Source: Lantana camara
Taxonomy: Eukaryota > Streptophyta > Magnoliopsida > Lamiales > Verbenaceae
NCBI GenBank assembly: GCA_037501455.1
Contig: CM074860.1
Coordinates: 41,488,501-41,552,500 of the forward strand
Direction of reading: 5' to 3'
DNA length: 64,000 nucleotides
A model generated the notes under the pieces. The model made no database searches. It had not been told where the DNA came from and saw only the letters and a list, made by a program, of their open reading frames with translations. Positions 24,033 through 35,700 of the stretch are shown piece by piece. The translations under genes and the position numbers were made by a program. Position 1 is the stretch's first letter; every line of letters begins with the position of its first letter.

Positions 24033-27000
24033 CACTACAAGAAAACAGGCATTTTCCGACGAACTTTGTGGGTCTGAAAATTTCCGATGAAATTCCGACG
24101 AAACAAATAACACGTTACTTTTTTTATATGATTTAAAATTTTCGACGAATTTTCGACGAATTATAATTTTAATTAATAAAATAAATATATTTTATTATTC
24201 AGACCAATATTTGCGACGAACTTTCGCCTGAAATTTTAAATTATTTTCCTTTTTAAGTTTTCAGATGAAAATTGGTCTGAAAGTTGTCTGAATTTTCAGA
24301 CGAACTTCAGGCCAATAAGTTCATCCAAAATAAATCCAAAACTCAGACGATTTTTCTTCTCAATCGCGTTTGAATATCCAGAGATAGTACGACGAACCTT
24401 TGCGCCGAAAAATGAGAATCGGAATCGATTTTGGGCGACCAAATTCAGACCAACATTTCCTCTGAAATCTTTCAAAACTTTATGAAATGAAATTGAGAAG
24501 GGTCTCTCAATCAAAGTAGCAGCTAATTCCATGCCCTAATTTGTTGGCTAAGTCCAATCCTGCCTCTCCAAATATTATTTCAGGTTTTTCCCTCCCAATC
24601 TCCCTCGCTGAATCTCCCTCGTTGAAAAGCTTAGCCTCATTCAACAGATAGGGTTTGGCACTCTCAATCTCCCTCACTGAAAAGCTTGTCATTTGTAATC
24701 AACCTTGGCCCGACGGTTTTCGCCCCGCCAAAGCCTCAGTGTCCATCATCGGCGCCTCCAAACAAAGAAGAGGGGTTTTTGTTTCCTTGGAGAAAATAGA
24801 GCTCAAATTTCCAAGTGGTATATATGTTTGACTTCTTGCTTTTCCTTCAGCACAGTACCCAAAAGATTGTATGCTTGTTTGTCATTTGCTTTGATTCTGC
24901 TTTTGATTCAATTTTTAGTTATGGTTCTTCCAAGTGAGCTCTTTTATTGCCAAAATTTTCATCTTTTTTCCTGAAAGATGGAACCCTTTTTGGTCGATTT
25001 TGCAATGTTGGTTGGATTTATGTGTGTTTGTGCTCATGTGTGTCTCTGCAAAGGCCTCTCTTTAGTGCGTGTGTGTGTCTGTTTCTGCAATGGTTTCTGT
25101 TGTGTAGAGAATGTGTGTATTGTGTGTTTGGACAGATTTAGGAGGGACATTCTTTTTTCATTTTGTAAACCTTAAAAGTCTAACCTCTGTAGATCTAAGT
25201 TGAGTTGTTGCTTCCTGTGAATGTGGATGAGTTTCCCAGAAAAGATGATGGAGTTCTTGAATTAGAATTTGTATAATCTTGAGCTTCGAATGATTTGGTA
25301 TGTATTCCGTATATGATGTTAATTATGTTATGTTCTACCATCTGTGAATTTCTCTTAAGTGGGTTTTTTCTGATCACTTCTATTAGATTGCAATCGTTGA
25401 AAATTATTCGATCATTTGAAAACAGGGGATTTAAAACTAAGTGGAACATTCAAATGGAACATCTTAGTTATTGCTAATATTCAAATTAAGAAGATTAGAT
25501 ACTGCCTCCTTTCTCCTCTAAATTTTAGAATGAGGTGAGAAAAATGGAGAATAAAAGTTTAAGATCTTTATCATAGATACCATACTTTGGATAGAAATGG
25601 AGTTTCTGAAGCATCGTTTCCTTGCAATTTAATATGGCTTTGCTTTTATATCTCATTATTGATCTGATCTTTTACGATTGGATTTCAGTATTTCACAGTA
25701 GTAACTTTTATATTTTCCTTTTCCTATGCTTTGTTTTGAATCCAATAAGAAACAAATCTCGGATCTACCATAATCCATGATGAGCATTATCAAGTGTATC
25801 TGTTGTATTTTGTCAGTTGTAATGCTCTTTCCAATTATGCAGGACTGTGGAGGGGCATTTACAGACTTTCTCTCACAGGGACAGAAAGAAAGTAAAGCAA
25901 TTGTTTCTAACATACATTTCCATTTTTATTTCATGGAGGAAAAACTATCCATAGATCAAATATATATTAAATCCACTTTTTTTTTCCATGATTCAGATGC
26001 AAGTTATTGTGGCTCTTGAACTTATTTTCTATGTTCTGTAGATGTTATGATTTAGTTCTGTTCTTGTAATTAGTTTTTAACTGGTATTTTGTTAGCATTA
26101 TGAACTGCTTTAATCTATAATTGGGGCTTTAATCTATAATTGGGTAGGTCTCATGATGGTCGATTGATTTTACTTCAGCCTACAATGTGGTCTTTCAAGT
26201 CTGCACATAATCTTGAAGAACAGTGATCTATCTTCAAGGTAAGAGCTTTCATGCTATTGTTTTTTAATTCAGTTATTCAGCTGTAAATGATGAATTGTCT
26301 CTATTGTTGTCTTCCATTCTTGAAAAAGAAAAGAAAAAGTTATTTTTTTGGTTGTGTGGTTATGTTTGCCTCTGATTTTCTCCATCTCTTGATTGTTAGA
26401 TTCCATGAATGTTTGTTGGCTGCTTTTGGTTTGAATTTGTTTAAATCTGTGTTTCTGAAGTTTGGATTTCGATGTTTTTGTTATTTACATAAATCAGCAC
26501 AAAAAGGAACCTGTGTCTCTTTCGCTGGTGATTAGTGTCTATTTGACTTTGAATTTCTAGTTTTAATAAGTGTCTTAACTATGCAGGCTTATATGAAAGA
26601 ATAATGCTCCAAAGTTTCAATTACAATGGTTCTGAATAATTAGTTTCAACTTAGTTAAAGAAGGTGTCTAAAAGTAGCCCTCTTTCTTATTCAACTCTTT
26701 TGCAGGATCATATTTCGAAACTTAATCTTGGCTTGAAACTTTGCTATCGGTTGGATTTAGAGATGCATCATTCTAAGGTGAATACACTTTTGTTAAAATT
26801 TAATGGTACTTACATTTTACAGTTCATGCAAGATGTATGCTTTTTGTTTGTGAATTGCATTTGTTGAAATACATGAAGTGTGTGTGACCTATTTGTTTGT
26901 GACTTAGACATGATTTTGTGGGTATGTTATTAGAGAACAGTTTCTCTTTGTGTGATAGTTGAGAGAGAGGTTGGGATCTATTTGTTTCACTGTCTCATTT

Positions 27001-27474
27001 TTACTTGCATTTCAAGCTGCCCACCTCAGATCCATGATTAGGTAGTGATACATCTCAACATCTCAGAAGGGGTGATGAGTTCTTTCCTATTTGATGAGGC
27101 ATATTTGTGAATGTGACGTCTTAGCTCTTTCAAGTGTGAAATGCTACAGACACTATTGCTGCAGTAGTTTTACTTTCTGTTTTTTTTTCTTTTTCTTTTA
27201 ATTAGTTTGCTAAATCATCTTTCATTGTTGAAACTTTTTGTGGGAGTGACCAAAGTTTGTTTGTTCAGCCGAATTTTGATCGAGTATTGTTTTCTCATTT
27301 CCTGGAATCTCATTTCCTGATTCTTCCTTTGTACGAAGATATAGTTTATTTGGCCATTCAATTGAATCTATGTGGGGTTCAAAGAATTGATTTTTTAACA
27401 AACATTGCTTAAAGTTTCATTCGATGTGATAATCAAATCAAGTTTAAGGAGTAATTAGAGGGAGCCCTCATTAG

Positions 27475-30400
27475 TGTGACACCCCGCACCGAGACCCCGG
27501 TCCACACATGAAATGGAAGTTCATACATGAACCAAGCTCACGGTGAACGGAGACAGAAAAAAAAAACTTGTTAGGCGGGACTAGACCCTGTACCAATCAA
27601 TTCAACAAAACCAAGAATGCGGAAGCGATGTAATCATGCAATCACAATCCAATATAAAATTTCAATTCATACAAGAATGTAAATATGGGTTCAACTAGTT
27701 CAAGATCTTGTCCTAACCTGTCCCGAATCAATGCAATGCAATAACATATAAACGGGTTCAACTAGGGCCCTAGAAACCTGTCCCGAGTTCAATAAAGTAA
27801 TAACTATACAGAGTGGCTTACATAGCCCAGTTACAAGCAGGAAATAAAGGTACGGTACGATGCAATGCAAACAGGACCAAGACTCAATCAAAGACTTCAA
27901 AAGACTCCCGCTTAATGACCACAGAGCCTGCAAGACAGACACTAAAAACAACAAGAGGGAGGGGTCAGCCAAGTGACTGAGTGAAGGGGGTACACACGCA
28001 TATACATATATAATCAGGAAATCAGGCAGGCATAATTCCACTATACGTTTTAGGATTAAATAAACAGGAGACAGGAATCAAGATTAAATCAATACGTATG
28101 GGTGGAATTATGTCAGGGCATGCAAGTCACGTAAACGAGATATAATATGCATATGTCGATATCCGTACGCGTCTGTTGATGCCCACTTTACCTATATGAT
28201 CTACGAGCTTCGGTGCTGAACAGGGACTGAGACATACCAGAGGTTACGGATATCTATGCTTAACATTTTAGGGGACCCGACGAGAACGGGTAATTAATCC
28301 ATCCTGGACTCCTCTTTTCACTTATTAAATGACAGGTACAAGCAGGTAATCAGGAAACAAGCAGGAAACAAGAGTTATAATTAATTATCAGGCGGGAAAA
28401 AAACAAGTACAAATTAATCTCCTTTCTCCGAGTGCAATGTGGCCGGTAGCTAACCACCACATCCGCGCATCAGGGTGATCTTCGGGTTCATGACTCCCTC
28501 AGATCGGAGCCCCATCTCCCACCAAACCTCCTAGTGGGTATTCGGGTAGTCCAACATATGGGACCTGTGCAAGAGTTCATCGTCGGCCCGATGCCTCCCC
28601 GATTCCCTCAATACACAAGCCTCTGGGCCCCAGGAACAGGTACAAGATCAACACCGGCTAGCCCAGCGCTAGGAAGGCCGGGGCAATCAAGAATATCTCG
28701 CAAAACAGGCCAGGATTAACACTATGCAGTTTATAAATGATTTCCGGTACATAGCCGGTATAAAAGATATGGTCAACTTTAATATGGAAACCAATTGGCA
28801 TACTTTTAATTCATGCAAGGTTATAGGTCATTTATTAAGAAAACCCTCACCTCCAAGTGTGCAAGAAGGACCAAGAAAGAAAGACCACGAACCACAAACA
28901 TCTCCACCGAGGAGAACACTGTACAAGAAAGGAAACACGGTGTACTTATGAGACACGACTCAATAATGACACCAAGTAGGACGCACGACGATGTTCATGA
29001 AGTGGTGTATCATGTTATGGCATGATTCAATATGTATTAAATCATAATTATGTCATGAAATGGTGTGATCGTGTTCATGAGCACAAGTAATGTCATTTAG
29101 ACACATAAATGATTTAATCATTCAATTAGACATGTATACAATGCATGTAAGTCAAATAAGAGGTCGAGGAGGTGAAAGGAAGGCGATAAAACGGTTTTTG
29201 GCAAAGGTTAGGAAAAGCTGACAGTTTTTGGGAATGCGCAAGCTGTAAAGAATTGAATATATCTTGAGTTATAAAAGTTTGAATTGAGTTTTGTTTATTG
29301 GAAATGAAACTAGACACAGAGACCTTTAAAATGGTATATGGCTCGACTTGTGGTTCAGAGCGAGGTGAAAATGGCGTAGGCTCGACGTTGGGTGAAAGCA
29401 GATTGTCGGTAACGTGGCGACACCAAAAAGAATTGCTTATATCTCACAAATTAGAAAAGATATTGAGTTGATTCCAATTGGCGATTGTTATAGACTTCAA
29501 TAGGTTTCCAACGGCTCAAAAATCAGGTCAATCGGAGGTCGTATTGGGGAGTACCCGTCCGGGAAAAAACAAGGTAGAAATTTACCCGGCCGGGGAGAGA
29601 GCAGGTGCAGAAACCTTCTGTACTAAACTACCCGCCCGGGTAGTTTTGTGGGCAAAAATCTACCCGCCCGGGTAGACCTTCTGGGCGAGAAAAAGAGACA
29701 GAAACAGGGGTTGCTCGAAGGGGAAGGAGAAGGAAGCAAAAACCACCTCAAAGCTCAACCAAAACACTCCAAATTGAAGGCATAAGTTCATGTAAACATG
29801 CTCTATCATATATCTCAAATTCAAGCCATGAAACCAAGTATATAACAAGTTGCCATTAAAGCTCAAGCAAGATGCAACAATGGTGTTTCAAGTTCGGGGC
29901 AAGAAACGGGCACAAATCTAGCAAATAAACGACAAGCACACTCACGGGAGAAACATACTAAAATTCTAGCTCAAATAGATCACATATAAACACATTAGGA
30001 ACAAATTCTCATTTATAATCACTATTCATCATCTTCATGAAAGGTATGAATCTGAGCAAGAAAAACAAGATACAATCGGGAGGAAAAGAAGTACGTAACG
30101 AGAGGAATACAATAGTTACCTTAGGTCGTTGATCGGACGGTTGGATCTCGAAAACCCGAGCTCAAGGGTTCATGGCCAAAAGGGGAAAAATCCTTCTCTT
30201 CTCTCTTCTTCCTTGCTTGTACCTGAAATGAGGGAGAGAGATGAACTTGGCTCCTTTTTGGGGCTGAGTTGAACGGGTCGGGTTGTATGGGTAGGGTCAC
30301 GCGGTATCCAGTCCATTCGGATCGGATTTTAAAATGGTAGGGTGATCAAATGGCTTAGAAATTAAAAGGTTAATTCATTGAATCTGAACCATTGAAACGA

Positions 30401-30668
30401 ACTCAATGTTAAGGTTGGAATTCGAATCTGAATTCCCGAGCTCAAGGTAGCTACGAAGGCCCAAAACACCCTAATTAAAATTAGGTCCCTAACGAGCAAT
30501 TATTAGACAATTGAGTCTAAGAACAATTTACATAAATTCTAAAGTGCACGCAATTAAATAGAGTTACACGTTGACACGTAGGCATGTAATTCACTTAAAT
30601 CATGTAATTACCGAATTAAACTCTCACGTGACCTCGTATCTGGCTTGCTGGAAAACTGGGGTGTCACA
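27475..30668 (-). mobile_element. Solo LTR S2 (array copy of S1)
   Basis: TGTGACACCCC..GGGGTGTCACA flanked by TTAG on both sides, at the same position in the CACTA as S1. Its palindrome cluster (about 29550-29676) preserves a further unit, GTACCCGTCCGGG, that is altered in S1 (GTACCAGTCTGGG). This suggests S1 lost a palindrome by mutation. Confidence 0.85.
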
Positions 30669-33458
30669 TTAGAGTTCAAGAAAAGGTCTTTTTCCTGCTT
30701 TTAGCTCAGTGTATGCTGTGTTTCTCCATAATACTCAGGTTTGCGACCATATAAGTGTTCTGTAAGTGTTGCACACTTTGGTTTTTTGCTTGCTGAAAAT
30801 TATTTTTTCTTTTTCTCTTTTTTTTTTATCTAGAATATTGACATCGATTTCAAGAAATGAGTCAAAAGTTGGATGTTGTTGACATTGATTACAAGCGTAT
30901 GCTGCTGCTCAAGTCGAAGCTGCTGTAATTTTTGAAAAAGCCTCACAAGATACAAGAACCAAACTCGTAAGTTCTTTCTTTTTAATAAATGTTCGGCACT
31001 TTGATTGATGGGATATGCGAATTGCTTAAGATGGCTTTGAGTTGATAATAAGTGTGCTCATGTGGAAGAGGGTATTAAAAAGTTCAAAGATGAATGCATC
31101 TTTTACATTCTCCTTTCGGTTTATTTTTTTATTATAAAAGGTTTGAGCAAAGTTAAAGACTATGAGTAGATCAAGGGAAATTTTCTTAATATCAGAAAGC
31201 TGAAACTAAAGGGGATATGCAGTTCCTGGACCAACTTTAAATGAAAATTTGGTTCGAAATGAACAAATCAAAGAACCGGATTATTAATACGCCACTTATT
31301 ATTCTCCATTTGTTATCTTTGTCATCAGCACCAAATTCAACGCGAACGAAGAAACATGATTTATTCTATAATACCTTATGTGGGAAATCAACCATTTACA
31401 TAGTTAGAACTTAAAAGTAGCAATGCAACAACTGTGTTACATGGATGAGTTTAAACAGTGCAGATCCATATGTAGCTAGGGGGTGACTGACCTCCTCGAC
31501 ATCAAAAGTACACCCATATACATAATATTAGTGGTGGATGGTTGACAGTGCTTGGCTGCATAGTGACCCCTTTCTTTTTTATAATTGTTCCCATTTAATT
31601 TTTACTGTGAAGAAGTAAGTTATAATATTTGTTTAAGTGGAGAGTATTTTGAATTTTGACAGCTTGTATGCAGCGAGTGCAAACATAAATTCCGAACTCA
31701 TACAAACTCTTTTTTTAAAACTGTTTCAGTGGCACCTAACCAACATACTAAGCTTTATCTATGTTAAATTTCGTGTTCATCCGAGTCCGTTTGATACCCG
31801 AAAATAATTTCAAACCACACTGCTGTCCCCAGTTTTCTGATCTGACTTTGGGGACTGAGCAGATGGGGTAAACCCGTGAATTTTAAAAAGCTATTTTATA
31901 GAGAAGTACGTATATGTGTTGGGAGTATATCTATAAAATTTCATAATTTTCCGACTTCATTTGATGTGGTAAAAATACTTGTCTTTGAAAGGTATCGTTG
32001 CAGCGAAGTTGCTGTACTCTCCCGACTTTACACAAAAATCTGTATTCGTGCAGAAATCTCTAGGAATTGAGGCCAATTCCATTTGGAAGAAAAGGTTGTC
32101 TAGTTTACTAGGAATTTTACGTCTCGTCAAAATACTCTCCGAGCAATAAGTTATGTCGAATTTTCTACAATTTGTGCATGTATAGAGTTTCTGCATAAAT
32201 GTGTTTGTGTGAATACAAGTTGACTAAAACTAGTCTTTTTTCTCTTTATACTATTTTGCAGGATCTAATTTCCAAGGTCAACGTTAGATATGACATTGTT
32301 ATCTGTTGGATTTGGAGCTACATCATACTAAGGTGGGTACACGTATGCTGAAATTTAATGAAATGTGCTGATATTTGCAAAATTGCCTGTTGTGTTTATT
32401 TTAAGTGTTAATGCAAAAATATTGAGATTTTGAAAAATTAGTGGACAAGACTATGTAAATGCCTTTGAAAGACTTTGCTGAAAATGAAAATAGAACTTTA
32501 TCTTCAGATTAATTAGCAATTTTGAAACTAGAAAGCTTTTTATCTTTTTGTTGTTTCTTGATTTTAGGTTCTTTGTTTGAATAGAAAAGCTTACTACTTT
32601 AGTTTTTTCCCCTTGGTTATAAATTGAAAAGCTAACTTCAGAATCTATTTCAGAATATTAAGAAGCATTAGTTTAAGCGTGCATCTTTCATCGGACATCA
32701 ACGAGTTATCCGAACTGCAGATTCTGTAAGTCACATCCTTTTGATATGAAAAGCTCCTGAAATTTGATTATTTGTGTACGTTTGACATGAAATATGAAGT
32801 TACATTCTGCCACTTTTGTTTGACAAATTAACAAAATATGAAGTCGCATTTATTTGATTGAAAACTGAAAGGTGTATGCTTTTTGTTTGTGAATTGCATC
32901 TGCTGAAATACATGAAGTTCGTGTACAGTTTTGAAATGGAAATTGAAAGTGGAATTAACACTTTTGCATGAAGTGTTGTTAATTAGATCATTCTGCTTTA
33001 TTAACTCTTTACTAAAGTTACATATTCATATCACCTCATATGTAATTATATGCATATGATCGAGGGTTACAAAATTTAGAAGTATTTCTCCTCATCAAAT
33101 TTAATTTTTCAAAAGAGTAACTGTATTCATTTTAGTTTTTTGTCTTTATAAGTGAGAAACAAAATTACTTCTTATTTGGTGCAGTTAGAGATGGAGATTA
33201 TTGACTCTATAATTTCGTTTTTCTTACACGGCGGAAGATTTAAACATTCCCATTTTGAAAAAATAAAAACAAAACATCTTAATTCCTATCAGATGCAATA
33301 ATATAGAGAATTTGTAGCATAAAATTTATTTTATCAACCCAGATAATCTTTATCTGTCATAATATTAGCACAATAATTGTTCTTCCTCCAAAATTACTTT
33401 TTAGTAATTTTGCGTTTCAAGATGGTCCAGAAAAGGATTTAAAATATTATCATCACCA

Positions 33459-33844
33459 GTGGCTCCTTCTCCATCTGCAGCATTAGCTCCACAACCATCA
33501 TTTTCTCCTCCACAACCATCACACTCTCCTACACAGCCATCACTATCTCCATCTCATACATCTGCATCTCCTACTCAGCCAATTATTGATTCGAAATCTA
33601 CATCACCACTTTGCCTGTCCGCACCATCATCCACCGGTAAAGCAAAATTGGAGCCCGCTGGGAATACGTAAGTATAGAACATAAAATTTGTTGTGTCTTC
33701 GAATATTTCTGAAGTTTATGCATCTTGGAAATATATATTTATGCAGGTATGTCGATAGTTGGATTGGGACAAACAACATCACTAATGTCCTGAAATCAAA
33801 GTTGGCTGAGCTATATAGGACATGGAAAGACATTCCCCGACATG
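33459..33844 (+). pseudogene. Truncated Ptta/En/Spm-type gene (copy 2)
   Basis: The Pro/Ser-rich exon (ending 33667) and the first 98 bp of the next exon (from 33747) match the gene at 15272-15685. The donor here is the consensus ACGTAAGT, whereas copy 1 has ACGTAGGT. The reading frame is lost after WKDIPRH, where the element ends, and the conserved core domain is absent. It cannot encode a working protein. Confidence 0.8.
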
Positions 33845-34192
33845 TTGAAGCAGTAAGGTGCCGAGTATAGTCAGTCAGGGCTAATCTAAGGAGACTTAGT
33901 TCTGAGTATGTACATATTATGAATAATCTGTCCTTACACTTCACCTTAACGTACTATTATATCATACTCCTTTAATGTGAATTATTGCAATCATTAAGAA
34001 TAAGTCCTTATTTATTATGCATCCCCATCTATTTGCAAAATTTTGATCTCTATATCTTCCACTGGGTCATGCCTTGCGTTCTACTTAAGTACCACTTAAA
34101 CCGTTCGCCGTAGTATTTCCTGAGCGTTGGGTGTAACCTCCACTTAGGGAGTATTGCGGTGCGGGAGTTGTAGTTCTAGGGGAGGCGCTACA
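33843..34192 (+). mobile_element. Candidate small LTR (350 bp), plus orientation
   Basis: Begins TGTTGAAGCAG, exactly where homology to the CACTA ends, and finishes GGAGGCGCTACA. A primer-binding site follows 8 bases later. TG..CA ends plus the site make an LTR likely. No second copy of it is in the window, so the rest of the element has been lost. Confidence 0.55.
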
Positions 34193-34200
34193 ACTTGAAG

Positions 34201-34212
34201 TGGTATCAGAGC
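34201..34212 (+). promoter_or_regulatory. Primer-binding site (initiator tRNA-Met), plus strand
   Basis: TGGTATCAGAGC follows the candidate LTR end at 34192, in the opposite orientation to the family G sites. About 34 bases of leader follow before family G internal sequence resumes at 34247. Confidence 0.8.
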
Positions 34213-34246
34213 CCGGTTTAGTTAAGAAGAGACTTAACTAAATATG

Positions 34247-35349
34247 TGCTCTGTTCCTTATCTGTTAGTATCAACTCCCTTCATAGTGCCTCGTTGTCAC
34301 CGAGGTTCCGCTGAGCACTTGACCGTTGGTCACTTCAAACTCATTCGGTCACCACTAGGCCACTGCACCCGAAGCTCGATATTATCGCATCCTCATTGCT
34401 TGCAGACTGTTGGCAGGTCACGCGCAACTAAACTACCACAAACAAGAGAGAATCCCATCTCTCAACACGCAAGAGAGAGAACCCCGTCTCTCGACACACA
34501 AAAGAGAAAACCCCGTTTCTCAAAACACAAAAGAGAGAGCCCCGTCTCTCAAGCACAAAACTGTGAGAACCCCGTCTCTCAACCTAACTCTGACAGATTC
34601 CACACCTCCCAAATAATCTAGTTTGAGAAAATCCGACATTTCTCAAATCCTAAATCCAAGCGAATCCAGAATCCCTCGAATACATAAGTACAAGAGAATC
34701 CAGCATCTCTCGTGCACAGAACTCAGAAAGACTCCAGCATCTTTCCGTCACATATTTAGAGAGAATCCAGCATCTCTCTAACACACAAGTAGGAAGAATA
34801 AACATCCCCCTAGCACATAAATAGAGAGAATCAAATCTCCCTTTCACTCAAATACACAAGTAGAGTCAGAAATTATAACAATCAACAATTATCACAATTG
34901 ACAGATATAACACATAATAACAAGAATTAATCAAATAAAGAATGCATGGATGCTCGTGCCATGAATGTTTAGTGTACCGTTCACCGTAGTGTTGAAATCT
35001 TGACCGTAAAGTTACGATGATGTCATAGAAGTTGTTTAAGTTGTTGTTGAAGCAGCCCTATAGATAAAACACTAAAGTTGGTGCATGAGAGTTAGATGTG
35101 CAAATGAAATGCGGCACTTAAGTCACGTAAGTACAACAATTAAATGTAATTGCAAGTACATGATAAAGTGTTAATCATAGTTGTAGCACACACATAGTCA
35201 CATAACTCGATACAATTCAAACTGAGAAAACAGAATTACAGGCCAAACAGATGCAATGCCCACATATTCCTATGCCGTACGACCTAGACTGACACAACAC
35301 GACTCCAGAGCACCGGTTCTGAACCTAGTACCTCTGATACCACTTAAGA
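34247..35349 (-). mobile_element. Family G internal region, third copy, with empty CACTA site
   Basis: 34247-34820 matches 5287-5847 and 34821-35349 matches the region just after the CACTA right end. The two halves are directly joined at TAGCACATAAATAGAGAG with no CACTA. This shows that the two halves form one continuous internal region and defines the insertion site. It includes the hairpin array (about 34445-34780) and a degenerate primer site CCTCTGATACCA at 35331-35342. The polypurine tract side is missing, replaced by the small plus-strand LTR. Confidence 0.85.
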
Positions 35350-35700
35350 TATAACACCCCAAGCGGTGGGGTATCACACCCCCCGCACTATGACCCAAGA
35401 CGTGTACGAAATGGAGAGTTCGTACACGCACCAAGTCACAGTGAACGGGTGACAAACGAAGAACGTACCCACTAGCTAGGCGGTACCTAACCCTGTACGA
35501 ATGAAAAGACGCAAAACCCGACAGCGGAAGCAATGCGAAAAACTAACTTTCCAAAACCTTTTCATACTTTAAACATACCGCGTATTATAAGTATAAAATC
35601 AACTACACGGGGTTTAACTAATCCAGCAAACCTGTCCTATGCTGTCCCGAACAATTATACAATAAAACGGCTTCAACTAATCCAAGCACCTGTCCTAACC
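35350..35700 (-). mobile_element. Family G LTR fragment G3
   Basis: First 351 bp of a family G LTR: TATAACACCCCAAGCGGTGGGG, with TGTA mutated to TATA. It is cut at CCTGTCCTAACC, where the short LTR element begins. The sequence to the right of that element (37935 on) is not the continuation of G3. Confidence 0.8.

Larger units (their letters stand above)
24033..33844 (+). mobile_element. CACTA transposon, second array copy, 3'-truncated
   Basis: Begins CACTACAAGAAAACAGGC and follows 5848 onward collinearly, with roughly one difference per 80-100 bases by eye and small indels. It stops abruptly at 33844 inside the second visible exon of the Ptta-type gene, where a different LTR begins. The right terminal repeat and about 3.5 kb of interior are lost, so this copy cannot move on its own. 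Confidence 0.9.

Noticed and set aside
1..33844. Whole 18-kb repeat as a simple assembly duplication
   Set aside because: Not fully excluded, but the copies differ by scattered substitutions and indels, and the LTRs have biologically sensible junctions on both sides. False joining of two haplotypes remains possible and is listed as the refuting test.
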